Source: Pseudomonas sp.
Lineage (GTDB): Bacteria > Pseudomonadota > Gammaproteobacteria > Pseudomonadales > Pseudomonadaceae
DNA: 46,870 bases
Assembly: GCF_030150285.1 (NCBI RefSeq)
Contig: NZ_JASLGE010000042.1
Span: 1-46,870 of the forward strand
Reading direction: 5' to 3'
Part shown: positions 8,185 through 17,110 of the stretch, piece by piece
Layout: each line of letters starts with the position of its first letter
How positions within the stretch are numbered: position 1 is the stretch's first letter
Notes under the pieces: model-generated
Seen by the model: only the letters and a program-made list of their open reading frames with translations
Databases searched by the model: none
Told to the model about the DNA's origin: nothing
Made by a program: the position numbers and the translations under genes

Positions 8185-8901
8185 ATGTCAACTTTCCAGC
8201 GCACCGCCGCCCTTCTGACCTTGAGCATCGGTGCACTTGCCAGCCTGCCCGCACTGGCCGATGGCATTCACTACAACCAGATCTCCTTGCGCGCCGAAGC
8301 CAGCCAGGAAGTCCCGCGTGACCTGATGATCGTGACGCTCTACACCGAGGCGCAAAATACCGATGCCGCCAAACTGGCCGCTGAAGTCACCAACGCCATG
8401 AACAAGGCGATTGGCCAGGCCAAGCAAGTCAAGGACGTGACCTTGCGCCAGGGCAACCGTAACAGCTACCCGATCTACGACAACAAAACCCAAAAAATCA
8501 CCGGCTGGCGTGAGCGCGCCGAACTGCGCCTGGAAAGCGCCGACTTTGCCGCGCTGTCCAAGCTCACGGGCGACCTGATGCAAACCCTGAAAATGGGCAA
8601 CATGCAATTTACCGTCGGTAACGAGGCTCGCAAGACCAGCGAAGACGCCCTGCTCAAAGACGCCGTGGCCGCATTCAAGGCACGCGCCCAACTGGCGACC
8701 GACGCCCTGGGCGGCAAGGGCTACAAGATCGTCAACCTGAACCTCAACAGCAACGGTTACCCGCAACCGTACATGCGCAATGTCATGATGATGAAAGCCG
8801 CATCCGCCGAAATGGACGCCGCGCCCACCCCGGAAGTCGAGGCCGGCACCAGCGAAGTCAGCATGAGCGCTGACGGCGTGATTGAAGTCCTCATGCCATA
8901 A
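8185..8901 (+). CDS. SIMPL-domain (DUF541) periplasmic protein
   Basis: 238 residues: Sec signal peptide (MSTFQRTAALLTLSIGALAS, cleavage after PALA near residue 25) followed by one SIMPL domain. Family features are the first strand YNQISLRAEASQEVPRDLMI, the central helix region with AAEVTNAMNKAIGQAKQV, the GWRERAELRLES strand, and the DAVAAFKARAQLATDALG helix. SIMPL proteins are oligomeric envelope proteins of unclear function, some linked to oxidative-stress resistance; no enzyme activity is established. The ATG at 8185 has AAGGAGC five bases ahead. It is divergent from roxS and monocistronic, with its own terminator, so co-regulation with RoxSR is plausible but not shown. Confidence 0.9.
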   Translation: MSTFQRTAALLTLSIGALASLPALADGIHYNQISLRAEASQEVPRDLMIVTLYTEAQNTDAAKLAAEVTNAMNKAIGQAKQVKDVTLRQGNRNSYPIYDNKTQKITGWRERAELRLESADFAALSKLTGDLMQTLKMGNMQFTVGNEARKTSEDALLKDAVAAFKARAQLATDALGGKGYKIVNLNLNSNGYPQPYMRNVMMMKAASAEMDAAPTPEVEAGTSEVSMSADGVIEVLMP

Positions 8902-8916
8902 GCTCAAGCCTTGTCC

Positions 8917-8954
8917 AAAAGCCCTTGTCGCGCCACCGCTTCAAGGGCTTTTTT
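8917..8954 (+). terminator. Rho-independent terminator of the SIMPL gene
   Basis: Stem AAAAGCCCTTG / CAAGGGCTTTTTT with a 14-base loop and a T-run, beginning 15 bp after the stop codon. Confidence 0.85.
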
Positions 8955-9314
8955 GTGGACATCAAACGCAGAACGCAGCGAAAACAGCTAAATAAGAGAA
9001 GAAGACTACAACTTAAAGCGAATCTGCCTGACATCTATACCAATCAAAAGTCGAGTTAAGTAGCCGCTCCCCCGATAGCAATACGCACACGTCGTCAAAG
9101 CATGCGCGAATGTTCGCCGCGGCACCGACGCTGCCGACGCAAACAACTCAATTTTCGATCCATTTCACACAGGAGGCATTCGTTTCCGCTCGCCACACCT
9201 GAGTGACTGAATCGGCATCCGGCACGGCTTGCACAAGGCAGGGGGCAGACGTAGCGCTGGGTTGGCTCACAAGGTCGCCCTCACACCCATAATGACAATA
9301 ATCATGAGGTCTCC
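8955..9314. promoter_or_regulatory. Upstream region of the dpp locus
   Basis: 360 bp without a gene, between the SIMPL terminator and the first dpp gene. It must hold the dpp promoter. I could not identify a convincing -35/-10 pair. A sequence resembling a sigma-54 element near 9222 (GGCACGGCTTGC) has the wrong spacing (8 instead of 10 between GG and GC). The start codon is preceded by AATAATCATGAGGTCTCC, with AGGTCT as the RBS. Confidence 0.4.
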
Positions 9315-10940
9315 ATGTTCAAACACGCGGTCCTTCCGTTTCTAGTCAGTGCCAGCCTGCTGGCCAGCGCACCGGGCGCACACGCCGCCACCAGCCTGGT
9401 GTATTGCTCTGAAGGCAGCCCGGCCGGCTTTGACCCGGGCCAATACACCACGGGCACCGATTTCGACGCCTCCGCCGAGACACTCTACAACCGGCTCAGC
9501 GAGTTTGAGCGCGGCAGCACCACGGTGATTCCAGGCCTCGCGACGCACTGGGACATTGCCCCGGACAACCTGACCTACACCTTTCATCTGCGCGAAGGGG
9601 TCAAGTTCCACGCCACGCCGTACTTCAAGCCCACCCGCGACTTCAACGCCGACGATGTACTGTTCACCTTCAACCGCATGCTCGACAAGGACATGGCCTT
9701 CCGTAAGGCCTACCCCTCCGAATTTCCTTACTTCGTCGACATGGGTATGGACAACAACATCAAGTCCGTCGAAAGAATCGATGACAAGACGGTCAAGTTC
9801 ACGCTGAACACCGTGGATGACGCGTTTATTCAAAACATGGCGATGCACTTTGCCTCCATCCTGTCGGCCGAATACGCCGATACCCTGCTCAAGGCCGGCA
9901 AGCCTTCGCAAATCAACCAAAAGCCCATTGGTACGGGGCCGTTTGTGTTCAAGAGCTACCAGAAAGACTCGAACATTCGCTACACCGGCAACAAAGCGTA
10001 CTGGAAACCTGAAGACGTCAGGCTCGACAACCTGATATTTGCCATCACCACCGACGCGTCCGTTCGCGTGCAAAAACTCAAAAAGAACGAATGCCAGGTC
10101 ACGATCTACCCGCGCCCGGCCGACCTGAAAGCCCTCAAAGAAGACCCGAACCTGAAGATGCCAGATCAGGCGGGCTTTAACGTCGGCTACGTGGCCTACA
10201 ACGTCATGGACAAAATCAAGGGCAGTGACGAGCCGAACCCGATGGCCCAACTCAAGGTGCGCCAGGCCCTGGACATGGCGGTGAACAAGCCGCAAATCAT
10301 TGCCTCGGTGTACCAGGGTGCTGGCCAGTTGGCCGTCAATGTCATGCCGCCAACGCAGTGGTCCTACGACGACACCCTTCAGGACGCCCCCTACAACCCC
10401 GAGAAGGCCAGGGAGCTACTCAAAGAGGCGGGCATCCCGGAAGGCACCGAGATCACCCTGTGGGCCATGCCGGTCCAACGCCCGTACAACCCCAATGCCA
10501 AGCTGATGGCTGAAATGCTGCAGTCAGATTGGGCCAACATCGGCATCAAGGCCAAGATCGTGACCTACGAATGGGGCGAGTACATCAAGCGCTCCAGGGG
10601 CGGTGAAAACGGTGCCATGATCATCGGCTGGAGCGGTGACAACGGCGACCCGGACAACTGGCTCGGCACGCTCTTCGGTTGCGACTCGATCAATGGCAAC
10701 AACTTCGCCAAGTGGTGCGACAAGCCCTTTGACGACCTGGTAAAAGCCGCCAAAGCCACCACTGACGTGGCCGAGCGCACCCGCCTGTACAAACTGGCGC
10801 AACAGCGCCTCAAGAGCCAGTTGCCCATGACGCCGATTGCCCACTCAACGGTGTATCTGCCAATGCGTAAAAATGTCGAGGACTTCAAGATCAGCCCGCT
10901 GGGGCTGACCTCCTTCCACGGGGTTGGTCTCGCTGACTAA
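9315..10940 (+). CDS. dppA: Dipeptide ABC transporter substrate-binding protein, paralogue 1
   Basis: 541 residues of the SBP family 5 (DppA/OppA). A Sec signal peptide (MFKHAVLPFLVSASLLASAP, cleavage after AHA near residue 24) is followed by the mature start TSLVYCSEGSPAGFDPGQYT. The motif GDNGDPDN at about 441-448 matches the segment of E. coli DppA that holds the peptide amino terminus, so dipeptides are the likely ligand. It probably delivers to DppBCDF further along the same locus. It is closely related to the protein encoded at 11228-12826, with shared stretches such as QWSYDDTL and ALWAMPVQRPYNPNA-like sequence, and more distantly to the one at 14420-16015. A perfect 10-bp hairpin follows the stop. 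Confidence 0.93.
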   Translation: MFKHAVLPFLVSASLLASAPGAHAATSLVYCSEGSPAGFDPGQYTTGTDFDASAETLYNRLSEFERGSTTVIPGLATHWDIAPDNLTYTFHLREGVKFHATPYFKPTRDFNADDVLFTFNRMLDKDMAFRKAYPSEFPYFVDMGMDNNIKSVERIDDKTVKFTLNTVDDAFIQNMAMHFASILSAEYADTLLKAGKPSQINQKPIGTGPFVFKSYQKDSNIRYTGNKAYWKPEDVRLDNLIFAITTDASVRVQKLKKNECQVTIYPRPADLKALKEDPNLKMPDQAGFNVGYVAYNVMDKIKGSDEPNPMAQLKVRQALDMAVNKPQIIASVYQGAGQLAVNVMPPTQWSYDDTLQDAPYNPEKARELLKEAGIPEGTEITLWAMPVQRPYNPNAKLMAEMLQSDWANIGIKAKIVTYEWGEYIKRSRGGENGAMIIGWSGDNGDPDNWLGTLFGCDSINGNNFAKWCDKPFDDLVKAAKATTDVAERTRLYKLAQQRLKSQLPMTPIAHSTVYLPMRKNVEDFKISPLGLTSFHGVGLAD

Positions 10941-10950
10941 GCTGCCGGGT

Positions 10951-10974
10951 GAATGCGGCGACAGCGCCGCATTC
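10951..10974 (+). other. Intergenic hairpin after dppA paralogue 1
   Basis: Perfect ten-base inverted repeat GAATGCGGCG / CGCCGCATTC with an ACAG tetraloop, ten bases after the stop. There is no T-run, so it is more likely a transcript-stabilising or partial-attenuation element than a full terminator. Confidence 0.7.
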
Positions 10975-11227
10975 ATTGGCCTTCCAAAGATTCAGAAAAA
11001 ACCCTCATCCCAAAGCCACTGCGGACTACACCAGTACTGATAGGACTAAGAGACGTTTCCTACAGAACTGTCAGCAATGACGCATTTACGGCAACCCGCC
11101 GACTCCCTAACTTCGACGCTCATCAGCCTTGAGGCCCAAACGCCCGCTGAGGGTCGCCACACCTCGTCTGAAAAACGTCGCGGGCCCAAGGCTCACACCA
11201 CAACAACAAGAAAAGGACCGGGATGCC

Positions 11228-12826
11228 ATGCGCCACTCTCTGCTGTTAACTGCACTGCTCAGCGCCGGCCTCCTCGCCGGCAGCCCTCTTGCCTATGCTG
11301 CCAACAGCCTGGTGTTCTGCTCCGAAGGCAGCCCTGCCGGTTTTGATACCGCGCAATACACCACGTCCATCGACAACGATGCCGCCGAACCGATCTACAA
11401 CCGCCTCGCCGAGTTTGAAAGAGGCGGCACCGCGGCCATCCCGGCGCTGGCAACGCGCTGGGAGGTTTCCGAAGACGGGTTGACCTGGACTTTTCACCTG
11501 CGCGAGGGGGTCAAGTTTCACACCACACAATGGTTCACCCCTACCCGCGACTTCAACGCGGACGACGTGCTCTTCACCTTCAATCGCATGCTCGATCCCC
11601 AACATCCGTTTCGTAAGGCCTACCCCACCGAGTTCCCGTACTTCACCGCCATGAGCCTGGACACGAACATCGCCCGTGTTGAAAAAACCGGACCGATGAC
11701 GGTGGTCATGCAGCTCAACGCGGTGGATGCTGCCTTTACCCAAAACCTGGCCATGAGCTTTGCCTCAATCCTGTCAGCGGAATATGCCGGGCAGTTGCTC
11801 AAGGCCGGCAAGCCCGGCGAGATCAATCAAAAGCCTGTGGGCACCGGGCCGTTTGTCTTCCAGCGTTATCAAAAAGACTCGAACATCCGCTATGCCGCCA
11901 ACAAAACCTACTGGGACCCCAGCCAGGTCAAACTCGACAACCTGATTTTCTCCATCAACGTAGACGCATCGGCCCGCATGCAAAAGCTGCGCAAAAACGA
12001 GTGCCAGGTTTCACTCAGCCCGCGCCCGGCCGATATCGAGGGGCTGAAGGCAGACGCCAGCCTGCAGGTCATTGAGAAACCCGGCTTCAACCTCGGCTAC
12101 ATCGCCTACAACGTGCAGCACCCTCCTTTCGACCAATTGCCCGTGCGCCAGGCGTTGGACATGGCCATCAACAAGGATGAAATCCTCAAGGCCGTGTATC
12201 AGGGCCAGGGCCAGAAAGCCGTCAATGCCATGCCACCCACTCAGTGGTCCTACGACGACACCCTCGTCGATGCCCCGTACAACCCTGAAAAAGCCAAGGC
12301 ATTACTCGCCGCCGCAGGGGTTAAGGAAGGCACAGAAATCACGCTGTGGGCCATGCCCGTGCAACGCCCCTACAACCCCAACGCCAGGCTGATGGCCGAA
12401 ATGCTGCAATCGGACTGGGGCAAGGTCGGGCTCAAGGTCAAGATTGTCAGTTATGAATGGGGCGAGTTCATCAAGCGCACCAAAAATGGTGAGCACGACA
12501 TCACGCTGATTGGCTGGACCGGCGACAACGGCGACCCGGATAACTGGCTCGGCACGCTCTACAGCTGCGACGCCGTGGGTAGCAACAACTACTCCATGTG
12601 GTGCGACAAGGCTTACGACACATTGGTCAAAAAGGCCAAAACCATCACCGACCGCGCGCAGCGCACCGTGCTCTACAAGCAAGCCCAACAACTCATCAAA
12701 CAGCAAGTGCCGATGACCCCCATTGCGCACTCCACCGTCAACCAGCCGCTCAGTGCCAAGGTTGACGGTTTTAAGGTCAGCCCTTTCGGGCGCAGCATTT
12801 TTTCAGGCGTCAGCCTCAACGACTAA
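11228..12826 (+). CDS. dppA: Dipeptide ABC transporter substrate-binding protein, paralogue 2
   Basis: 532 residues, SBP family 5. Signal peptide MRHSLLLTALLSAGLLAGSP with cleavage after AYA near residue 23, then NSLVFCSEGSPAGFDTAQYT. The peptide-amino-terminus motif GDNGDPDN lies at about 432. Much of the sequence matches paralogue 1 almost residue for residue, as expected of a tandem duplication. The start at 11228 was chosen because the signal peptide begins there; the in-frame ATG at 11129 adds 33 residues of basic sequence. AAGGA lies about ten bases ahead. P. aeruginosa keeps several DppA paralogues (DppA1-A4) feeding one permease with overlapping specificities; this pair corresponds by position to the first two, but exact orthology needs a tree. 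Confidence 0.93.
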   Translation: MRHSLLLTALLSAGLLAGSPLAYAANSLVFCSEGSPAGFDTAQYTTSIDNDAAEPIYNRLAEFERGGTAAIPALATRWEVSEDGLTWTFHLREGVKFHTTQWFTPTRDFNADDVLFTFNRMLDPQHPFRKAYPTEFPYFTAMSLDTNIARVEKTGPMTVVMQLNAVDAAFTQNLAMSFASILSAEYAGQLLKAGKPGEINQKPVGTGPFVFQRYQKDSNIRYAANKTYWDPSQVKLDNLIFSINVDASARMQKLRKNECQVSLSPRPADIEGLKADASLQVIEKPGFNLGYIAYNVQHPPFDQLPVRQALDMAINKDEILKAVYQGQGQKAVNAMPPTQWSYDDTLVDAPYNPEKAKALLAAAGVKEGTEITLWAMPVQRPYNPNARLMAEMLQSDWGKVGLKVKIVSYEWGEFIKRTKNGEHDITLIGWTGDNGDPDNWLGTLYSCDAVGSNNYSMWCDKAYDTLVKKAKTITDRAQRTVLYKQAQQLIKQQVPMTPIAHSTVNQPLSAKVDGFKVSPFGRSIFSGVSLND

Positions 12827-12851
12827 CCCCCTGATTCACCTCGCCACGCCA

Positions 12852-12870
12852 GGCCACCGTTGAGGTGGTC
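12852..12870 (+). other. Intergenic hairpin after dppA paralogue 2
   Basis: Stem GGCCACC / GGTGGTC (one G-U pair) with a five-base loop GTTGA, about 25 bases after the stop and not followed by a T-run. Confidence 0.5.
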
Positions 12871-12962
12871 CGGCCCCGTGTTGCCGATTGCAGGCCTGCC
12901 CACGGTTTGCCCAGCGCTAAAGCGTTCAACAACAACAAAAAGAAAGAAGAGGAGCCTCAACC

Positions 12963-14330
12963 ATGAAAACGACCCACAGCACGTTGTTGGCCTTGTCCAT
13001 CAGCAGCTTCACGGCCCTGGCCAGTGCCGACGCCTTCATACCGACCGAGTTGAAAACGGGGCCCAGCGCTCAGAGCCAGGCCCGAGGCTTCGTGGAAGAA
13101 CAAACGTTGGGCGGCAGTACCCGCAACTGGTACGCCAATGAACTCAAGCGCCGTGACGATCGTTTCAACTACAACGACCATGGCAAGCCTAAGTCCTCGC
13201 CGCGCCGAATCAACTGGGTACAGGGCACGATCCTGGATTACACCTCGGGCTTCACCCAAGGGACCTTGGGCTTCAGCACCCAAGTGGCGGCGTACAACGC
13301 CATCGCCCTGGACCGCGACATCAATCATATTGCCGGCAATAACAACCGTACCCTGAGCCGCCGCAACGGCGATGCCGTCGGCCAATGGAGCAAACTGGGC
13401 CTGGCCAACGTCAGCGCGCGCCTGGCCAACACCACACTGACCGTCGGCCGACAGAACTTCAGCAGCCCCATCATTGATGTGGTCGGCAATCGTGCACTGC
13501 CCTCAAGCTTTGAAGGGTTTGCGTTGCACAGCGAAGCGTTCAACAACCTGTCTTTCGACGCGGGCACCTTCGACCGCGTATCCCCGCGTACCGAGCAAAG
13601 CTTGAGCAAGTTTCGCAGCGAATACGGGGCCACCGGTGTCGAAACCGACCGAGCCACGGTCGCCGGGCTCAACTACCAACCTTTTAAAAGCCTCAAGACC
13701 ACGCTCTACGCCAGCCATGTCGAGGACTTCTGGAACCAGTATTACGTCGGTGCCGTACACGACATGGGGGACAAGGCCACGCTGGGCTTGAACACCAGTT
13801 TCAATTACTACAAAACCCTCGATACCGGCCGCAAAGCGATGGGGGACATCGATAACAACACCTTCAGCCTGGCCTTCGCCCTGACCCACCAGGCCCATAC
13901 CGTGGCCTTGTCGTACCAGCAGGTCAGCGGCGATGAGTACTTCGACTACCTGCATGAAAGTGGCGGTATCTACCTGGCCAACTCCTTGCTTTCGGACTTC
14001 AACGGCCCGAACGAGAAATCGCTGCAACTGGCCTACATCATCGACATGGCGCCGTACGGCCTACCGGGCCTGAAGTTCAACGCCTACCACGCCCGGGGCT
14101 GGGACATTGACGGCACCGGCTACAAAGGCACGGCCTATGATGTACGCAACATGCACGGTGAAAAGCACTCCGAGTACAGCATTGGCACCTCCTACGCTGT
14201 TCAGAGTGGGCCCTTGAAAGACACCGCTATTCGCGTCACGTATTCCACGCACCGCGCCAGCAAAAATCAGTCCGACGGCAACCTCAATGAGTTCCGCGTG
14301 GTGACGACCATTCCGTTCAACCTGCTGTAA
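12963..14330 (+). CDS. opdP: OprD-family outer-membrane porin, peptide type
   Basis: 455 residues. Signal peptide MKTTHSTLLALSISSFTALA, cleavage probably after ASA near residue 23. The mature protein has the OprD-family opening RGFVEEQTLGGSTRNWYANE and repeated amphipathic strands such as YNDHGKPK, TLTVGRQNF and YSIGTSYAV, consistent with an 18-strand basic-amino-acid/peptide porin. Its place between dipeptide-binding protein genes matches OpdP (PA4501), which takes up small dipeptides, and suggests it feeds the periplasmic DppA proteins. GAGGAGCC precedes the ATG. The C terminus ends in leucine (TTIPFNLL) rather than the usual aromatic residue, which is mildly unusual for an outer-membrane protein. 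Confidence 0.92.
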   Translation: MKTTHSTLLALSISSFTALASADAFIPTELKTGPSAQSQARGFVEEQTLGGSTRNWYANELKRRDDRFNYNDHGKPKSSPRRINWVQGTILDYTSGFTQGTLGFSTQVAAYNAIALDRDINHIAGNNNRTLSRRNGDAVGQWSKLGLANVSARLANTTLTVGRQNFSSPIIDVVGNRALPSSFEGFALHSEAFNNLSFDAGTFDRVSPRTEQSLSKFRSEYGATGVETDRATVAGLNYQPFKSLKTTLYASHVEDFWNQYYVGAVHDMGDKATLGLNTSFNYYKTLDTGRKAMGDIDNNTFSLAFALTHQAHTVALSYQQVSGDEYFDYLHESGGIYLANSLLSDFNGPNEKSLQLAYIIDMAPYGLPGLKFNAYHARGWDIDGTGYKGTAYDVRNMHGEKHSEYSIGTSYAVQSGPLKDTAIRVTYSTHRASKNQSDGNLNEFRVVTTIPFNLL

Positions 14331-14358
14331 ACCGGCCTTGCACACACGATAAGGCGAT

Positions 14359-14379
14359 GGCTGAGTCAACGGCTCAGCC
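14359..14379 (+). other. Intergenic hairpin after opdP
   Basis: Perfect seven-base inverted repeat GGCTGAG / CTCAGCC around a seven-base loop, about 30 bases after the opdP stop, with no T-run. Confidence 0.55.
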
Positions 14380-14419
14380 GTCGTCATTTCGCAGACTTAA
14401 CTCATTGAAGGGGATTGCC

Positions 14420-16015
14420 ATGAAAAGGCTTCCACTGCACGTCGCGCTCGTCATCACGCTGTTCGGCACAGCGGCCGGCGTTTCGGCCAAAAACCTGGTG
14501 GTCTGTACCGAGGCCAGCCCTGACGGGTTCGATATCGCCCGATACACCACCGCCGTCACGGCCGATGCGGCAGCCGAGACGTTGTTCAACCGCCTGGCCG
14601 ACTTCGCCCCCGGCACAACCGATGTCGTGCCGGCATTGGCCGAACGCTGGGACATCAGCCCGGACGGCCTGGAGTACACCTTCTACCTGCGCCCCGGTGT
14701 GAAGTTTCATACCACCCGCTACTTCAAGCCGACCCGTACCCTGAATGCAGACGATGTAGTCTGGAGCTTTCAACGCCAACTGGACCCCAACCATCCGTGG
14801 CATAGTTCCTCACTGATCGGGTACCCGTACTTTGAAAGCATGGGGTTTAAAACACTGCTCAAGCGCATTGAAAAAGTGGACGACCTCACGGTAAAAATCA
14901 CCCTCAATAACGCCGAGGCCCCCTTTTTACGTGACGTGGCCATGGCGTTTACCTCCATCTACTCGGCGGAATATGCCGACCAGTTGCTCAAGGCCGGCAA
15001 AACCGAAGACCTGAACAGCAAACCGATCGGCACCGGCCCGTTTAGCTTCATGCGTTACAGCAAGGATGCACAGGTACGCTTCAAGGCCAACCCCGACTAC
15101 TTTCGCGGCGAGCCACCCAGCGACTCACTGATTTTTGCCATCACCACTGACAGCAACGTGCGCCTGCAAAAACTCAAGGCCAACGAATGCCAGATCGCGG
15201 TGGCCCCCAAACCCGATGACGTCAAACACCTGCGCACCGACCCCAACCTTAAGGTGGATGAACGCGCCGCCCTGATCACCAGTTACATCGCCATTAATAC
15301 CCTGCACCCGTATCTGGACGATGTGCGGGTACGCAAAGCCCTCAACCTGGCCTTCGACCGGCGCACCTACCTCAACAGCGTGCACGGCGAAGGCAATGCG
15401 GTGGAGGCCGTCAACCCGTACCCTCCCACGCTGCTGGGGTTTAATACCCGCCTTGAAAACCCGCCCCGTGACCTGGCCAAGGCGCGCGCGCTGCTCAAGG
15501 AGGCCGGTGTGCCCGAAGGCCACGTGTTCACCCTGTTCACCCGTAATGGCGGCGGGGCCTCAAATCCCAACCCGCTGCTGGCCGCACAACTGCTTCAGGC
15601 TGACCTGGCCAAGATCGGCCTCACCCTGGATATACGCGTCATGGAATGGGGTGAAATGCTTAAACGCACCAAAAAGGGCGAACACGACATGGTGTCCGTG
15701 GGCTGGGCGGGCGACAACGGCGACCCCGACAACTTCATGACCCCGCTGCTCGGCTGCCCGGCCGCGCAGAATGGCGAGAACTACGCCCGCTGGTGCAACA
15801 AAGACTTCGACGCCCTGATCACCAAGGCCCGTACCCTCACTGAACCCGCCGAAAGGGCGGCACTCTATGAGCAAGCGCAGGTCATTTTTCATCAGGACTC
15901 ACCCTGGATTAACGTGGTACACCCTAAGCTCTTCACTGCGATGCGCAAAAACGTCGAGGGCTACACCTTAAGCCCGCTGACCAATAACAACTTCGCCACC
16001 ACCCAGGTGAAGTAG
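14420..16015 (+). CDS. dppA: Dipeptide ABC transporter substrate-binding protein, paralogue 3
   Basis: 531 residues, SBP family 5. Signal peptide MKRLPLHVALVITLFGTAAG, cleavage after VSA near residue 23, then KNLVVCTEASPDGFDIARYT. It keeps GDNGDPDN at about 431 but differs from the other two in much of the ligand lid, for example NPYPPTLLGFNTRLENPPRD where they have MPPTQWSYDDTL. That suggests a different peptide range. It sits directly before dppB, the usual position of a transporter's own binding protein, and corresponds to dppA4 of P. aeruginosa by position. GAAGGGGATT precedes the ATG at 14420; the frame open from 14357 is rejected because it has no RBS and hides the signal peptide. Confidence 0.93.
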   Translation: MKRLPLHVALVITLFGTAAGVSAKNLVVCTEASPDGFDIARYTTAVTADAAAETLFNRLADFAPGTTDVVPALAERWDISPDGLEYTFYLRPGVKFHTTRYFKPTRTLNADDVVWSFQRQLDPNHPWHSSSLIGYPYFESMGFKTLLKRIEKVDDLTVKITLNNAEAPFLRDVAMAFTSIYSAEYADQLLKAGKTEDLNSKPIGTGPFSFMRYSKDAQVRFKANPDYFRGEPPSDSLIFAITTDSNVRLQKLKANECQIAVAPKPDDVKHLRTDPNLKVDERAALITSYIAINTLHPYLDDVRVRKALNLAFDRRTYLNSVHGEGNAVEAVNPYPPTLLGFNTRLENPPRDLAKARALLKEAGVPEGHVFTLFTRNGGGASNPNPLLAAQLLQADLAKIGLTLDIRVMEWGEMLKRTKKGEHDMVSVGWAGDNGDPDNFMTPLLGCPAAQNGENYARWCNKDFDALITKARTLTEPAERAALYEQAQVIFHQDSPWINVVHPKLFTAMRKNVEGYTLSPLTNNNFATTQVK

Positions 16016-16029
16016 AACAACGAACTCCC

Positions 16030-16055
16030 CGCCAGCGGCCCTTTAAGCGCTGGCG
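16030..16055 (+). other. Intergenic hairpin between dppA paralogue 3 and dppB
   Basis: Perfect eight-base inverted repeat CGCCAGCG / CGCTGGCG with a ten-base loop and no T-run. Hairpins at this spot in binding-protein-dependent systems often raise binding-protein mRNA over permease mRNA. Confidence 0.65.
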
Positions 16056-16089
16056 GCCTGCCTAACCGGCTGATGAGGAACACCGCACG

Positions 16090-17100
16090 ATGTTTAGTTT
16101 TATTGCCCGCCGCGTCGGGCTGTTGATTCCAACTTTTTTCGGCGTCACCTTGCTGACGTTCGCCCTGATTCGCATGATCCCCGGCGACCCGGTCGAGGTC
16201 ATGATGGGTGAGCGCCGGCTCGACCCCGAAATGCACGCCCAGGCCATGGAGCGCCTGGGCCTGAACAAGCCACTCTATGAGCAGTATTTTGACTATATCG
16301 GCAAGCTCGCCCACGGCGACCTGGGCGAATCGTTGCGCTCGCGTGAAAGCGTGTGGGGCGAATTTTCGGCGCTGTTCCCGGCTACCCTCGAACTGTCCAT
16401 CGCCGCCCTCATGTTTGCAGGCGTGCTCGGGCTACTGGCGGGGGTAATCGCGGCCCTCAAGCGGGGCTCGTGGTTTGATCACGGGGTGATGGGCATTTCG
16501 CTGGCAGGCTATTCCATGCCGATCTTCTGGTGGGGCCTGATCCTGATCATGTTCTTCTCGGTGGGGCTGGGTTGGACCCCGGTCTCCGGGCGCATCGACC
16601 TGCTGTTCGACATTGAGCCCAAAACCGGCTTCATGCTGATCGACACCCTGTTCAGCGATGAAGACGGTGCCTTTCTCGATGCCCTGCACCACCTGATTTT
16701 GCCCGCCATTGTGCTGGGCACCATCCCCTTGGCAGTGATCGCGCGCATGACCCGCTCTTCGATGCTCGAAGTGCTGCGCGAAGACTACATCCGCACCGCC
16801 CGCGCCAAAGGCCTGTCGCCGGCACGCGTGGTGTTTGTCCACGGCCTGCGCAACGCGCTGATCCCGGTGCTGACCGTGGTTGGCCTGCAAGTCGGGACAT
16901 TGCTCGCCGGCGCGGTGCTGACCGAAACCATTTTCTCGTGGCCCGGCATTGGCAAATGGCTGATCGAAGCCATTGGTGCCCGGGACTACCCCGTGGTGCA
17001 AAACGGCATCCTGTTAATCGCCTGCCTGGTGATCATGGTCAATTTCGTGGTGGACATCCTCTACGGCTTCGCCAACCCACGCATTCGCCACCAGCGCTGA
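16090..17100 (+). CDS. dppB: Dipeptide ABC transporter permease DppB
   Basis: 336 residues, inner-membrane permease of the DppB/OppB family. The N terminus MFSFIARRVGLLIPTFFGVT, then LLTFALIRMIPGDPV, is the standard start. Six membrane helices are visible. The EAA cytoplasmic loop that docks on the ATPase reads EDYIRTARAKGLSPARVVFV. It pairs with DppC to form the channel for dipeptides. GAGGA lies 11 bases before the ATG. dppC follows after 10 bp. Confidence 0.96.
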   Translation: MFSFIARRVGLLIPTFFGVTLLTFALIRMIPGDPVEVMMGERRLDPEMHAQAMERLGLNKPLYEQYFDYIGKLAHGDLGESLRSRESVWGEFSALFPATLELSIAALMFAGVLGLLAGVIAALKRGSWFDHGVMGISLAGYSMPIFWWGLILIMFFSVGLGWTPVSGRIDLLFDIEPKTGFMLIDTLFSDEDGAFLDALHHLILPAIVLGTIPLAVIARMTRSSMLEVLREDYIRTARAKGLSPARVVFVHGLRNALIPVLTVVGLQVGTLLAGAVLTETIFSWPGIGKWLIEAIGARDYPVVQNGILLIACLVIMVNFVVDILYGFANPRIRHQR

Positions 17101-17110
17101 GAACCCGACC

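Noticed and set aside
9218..9235. Sigma-54-like promoter sequence (GGCACGGCTTGC) before the dpp locus
   Set aside because: Spacing between GG and GC is 8 instead of the required 10.
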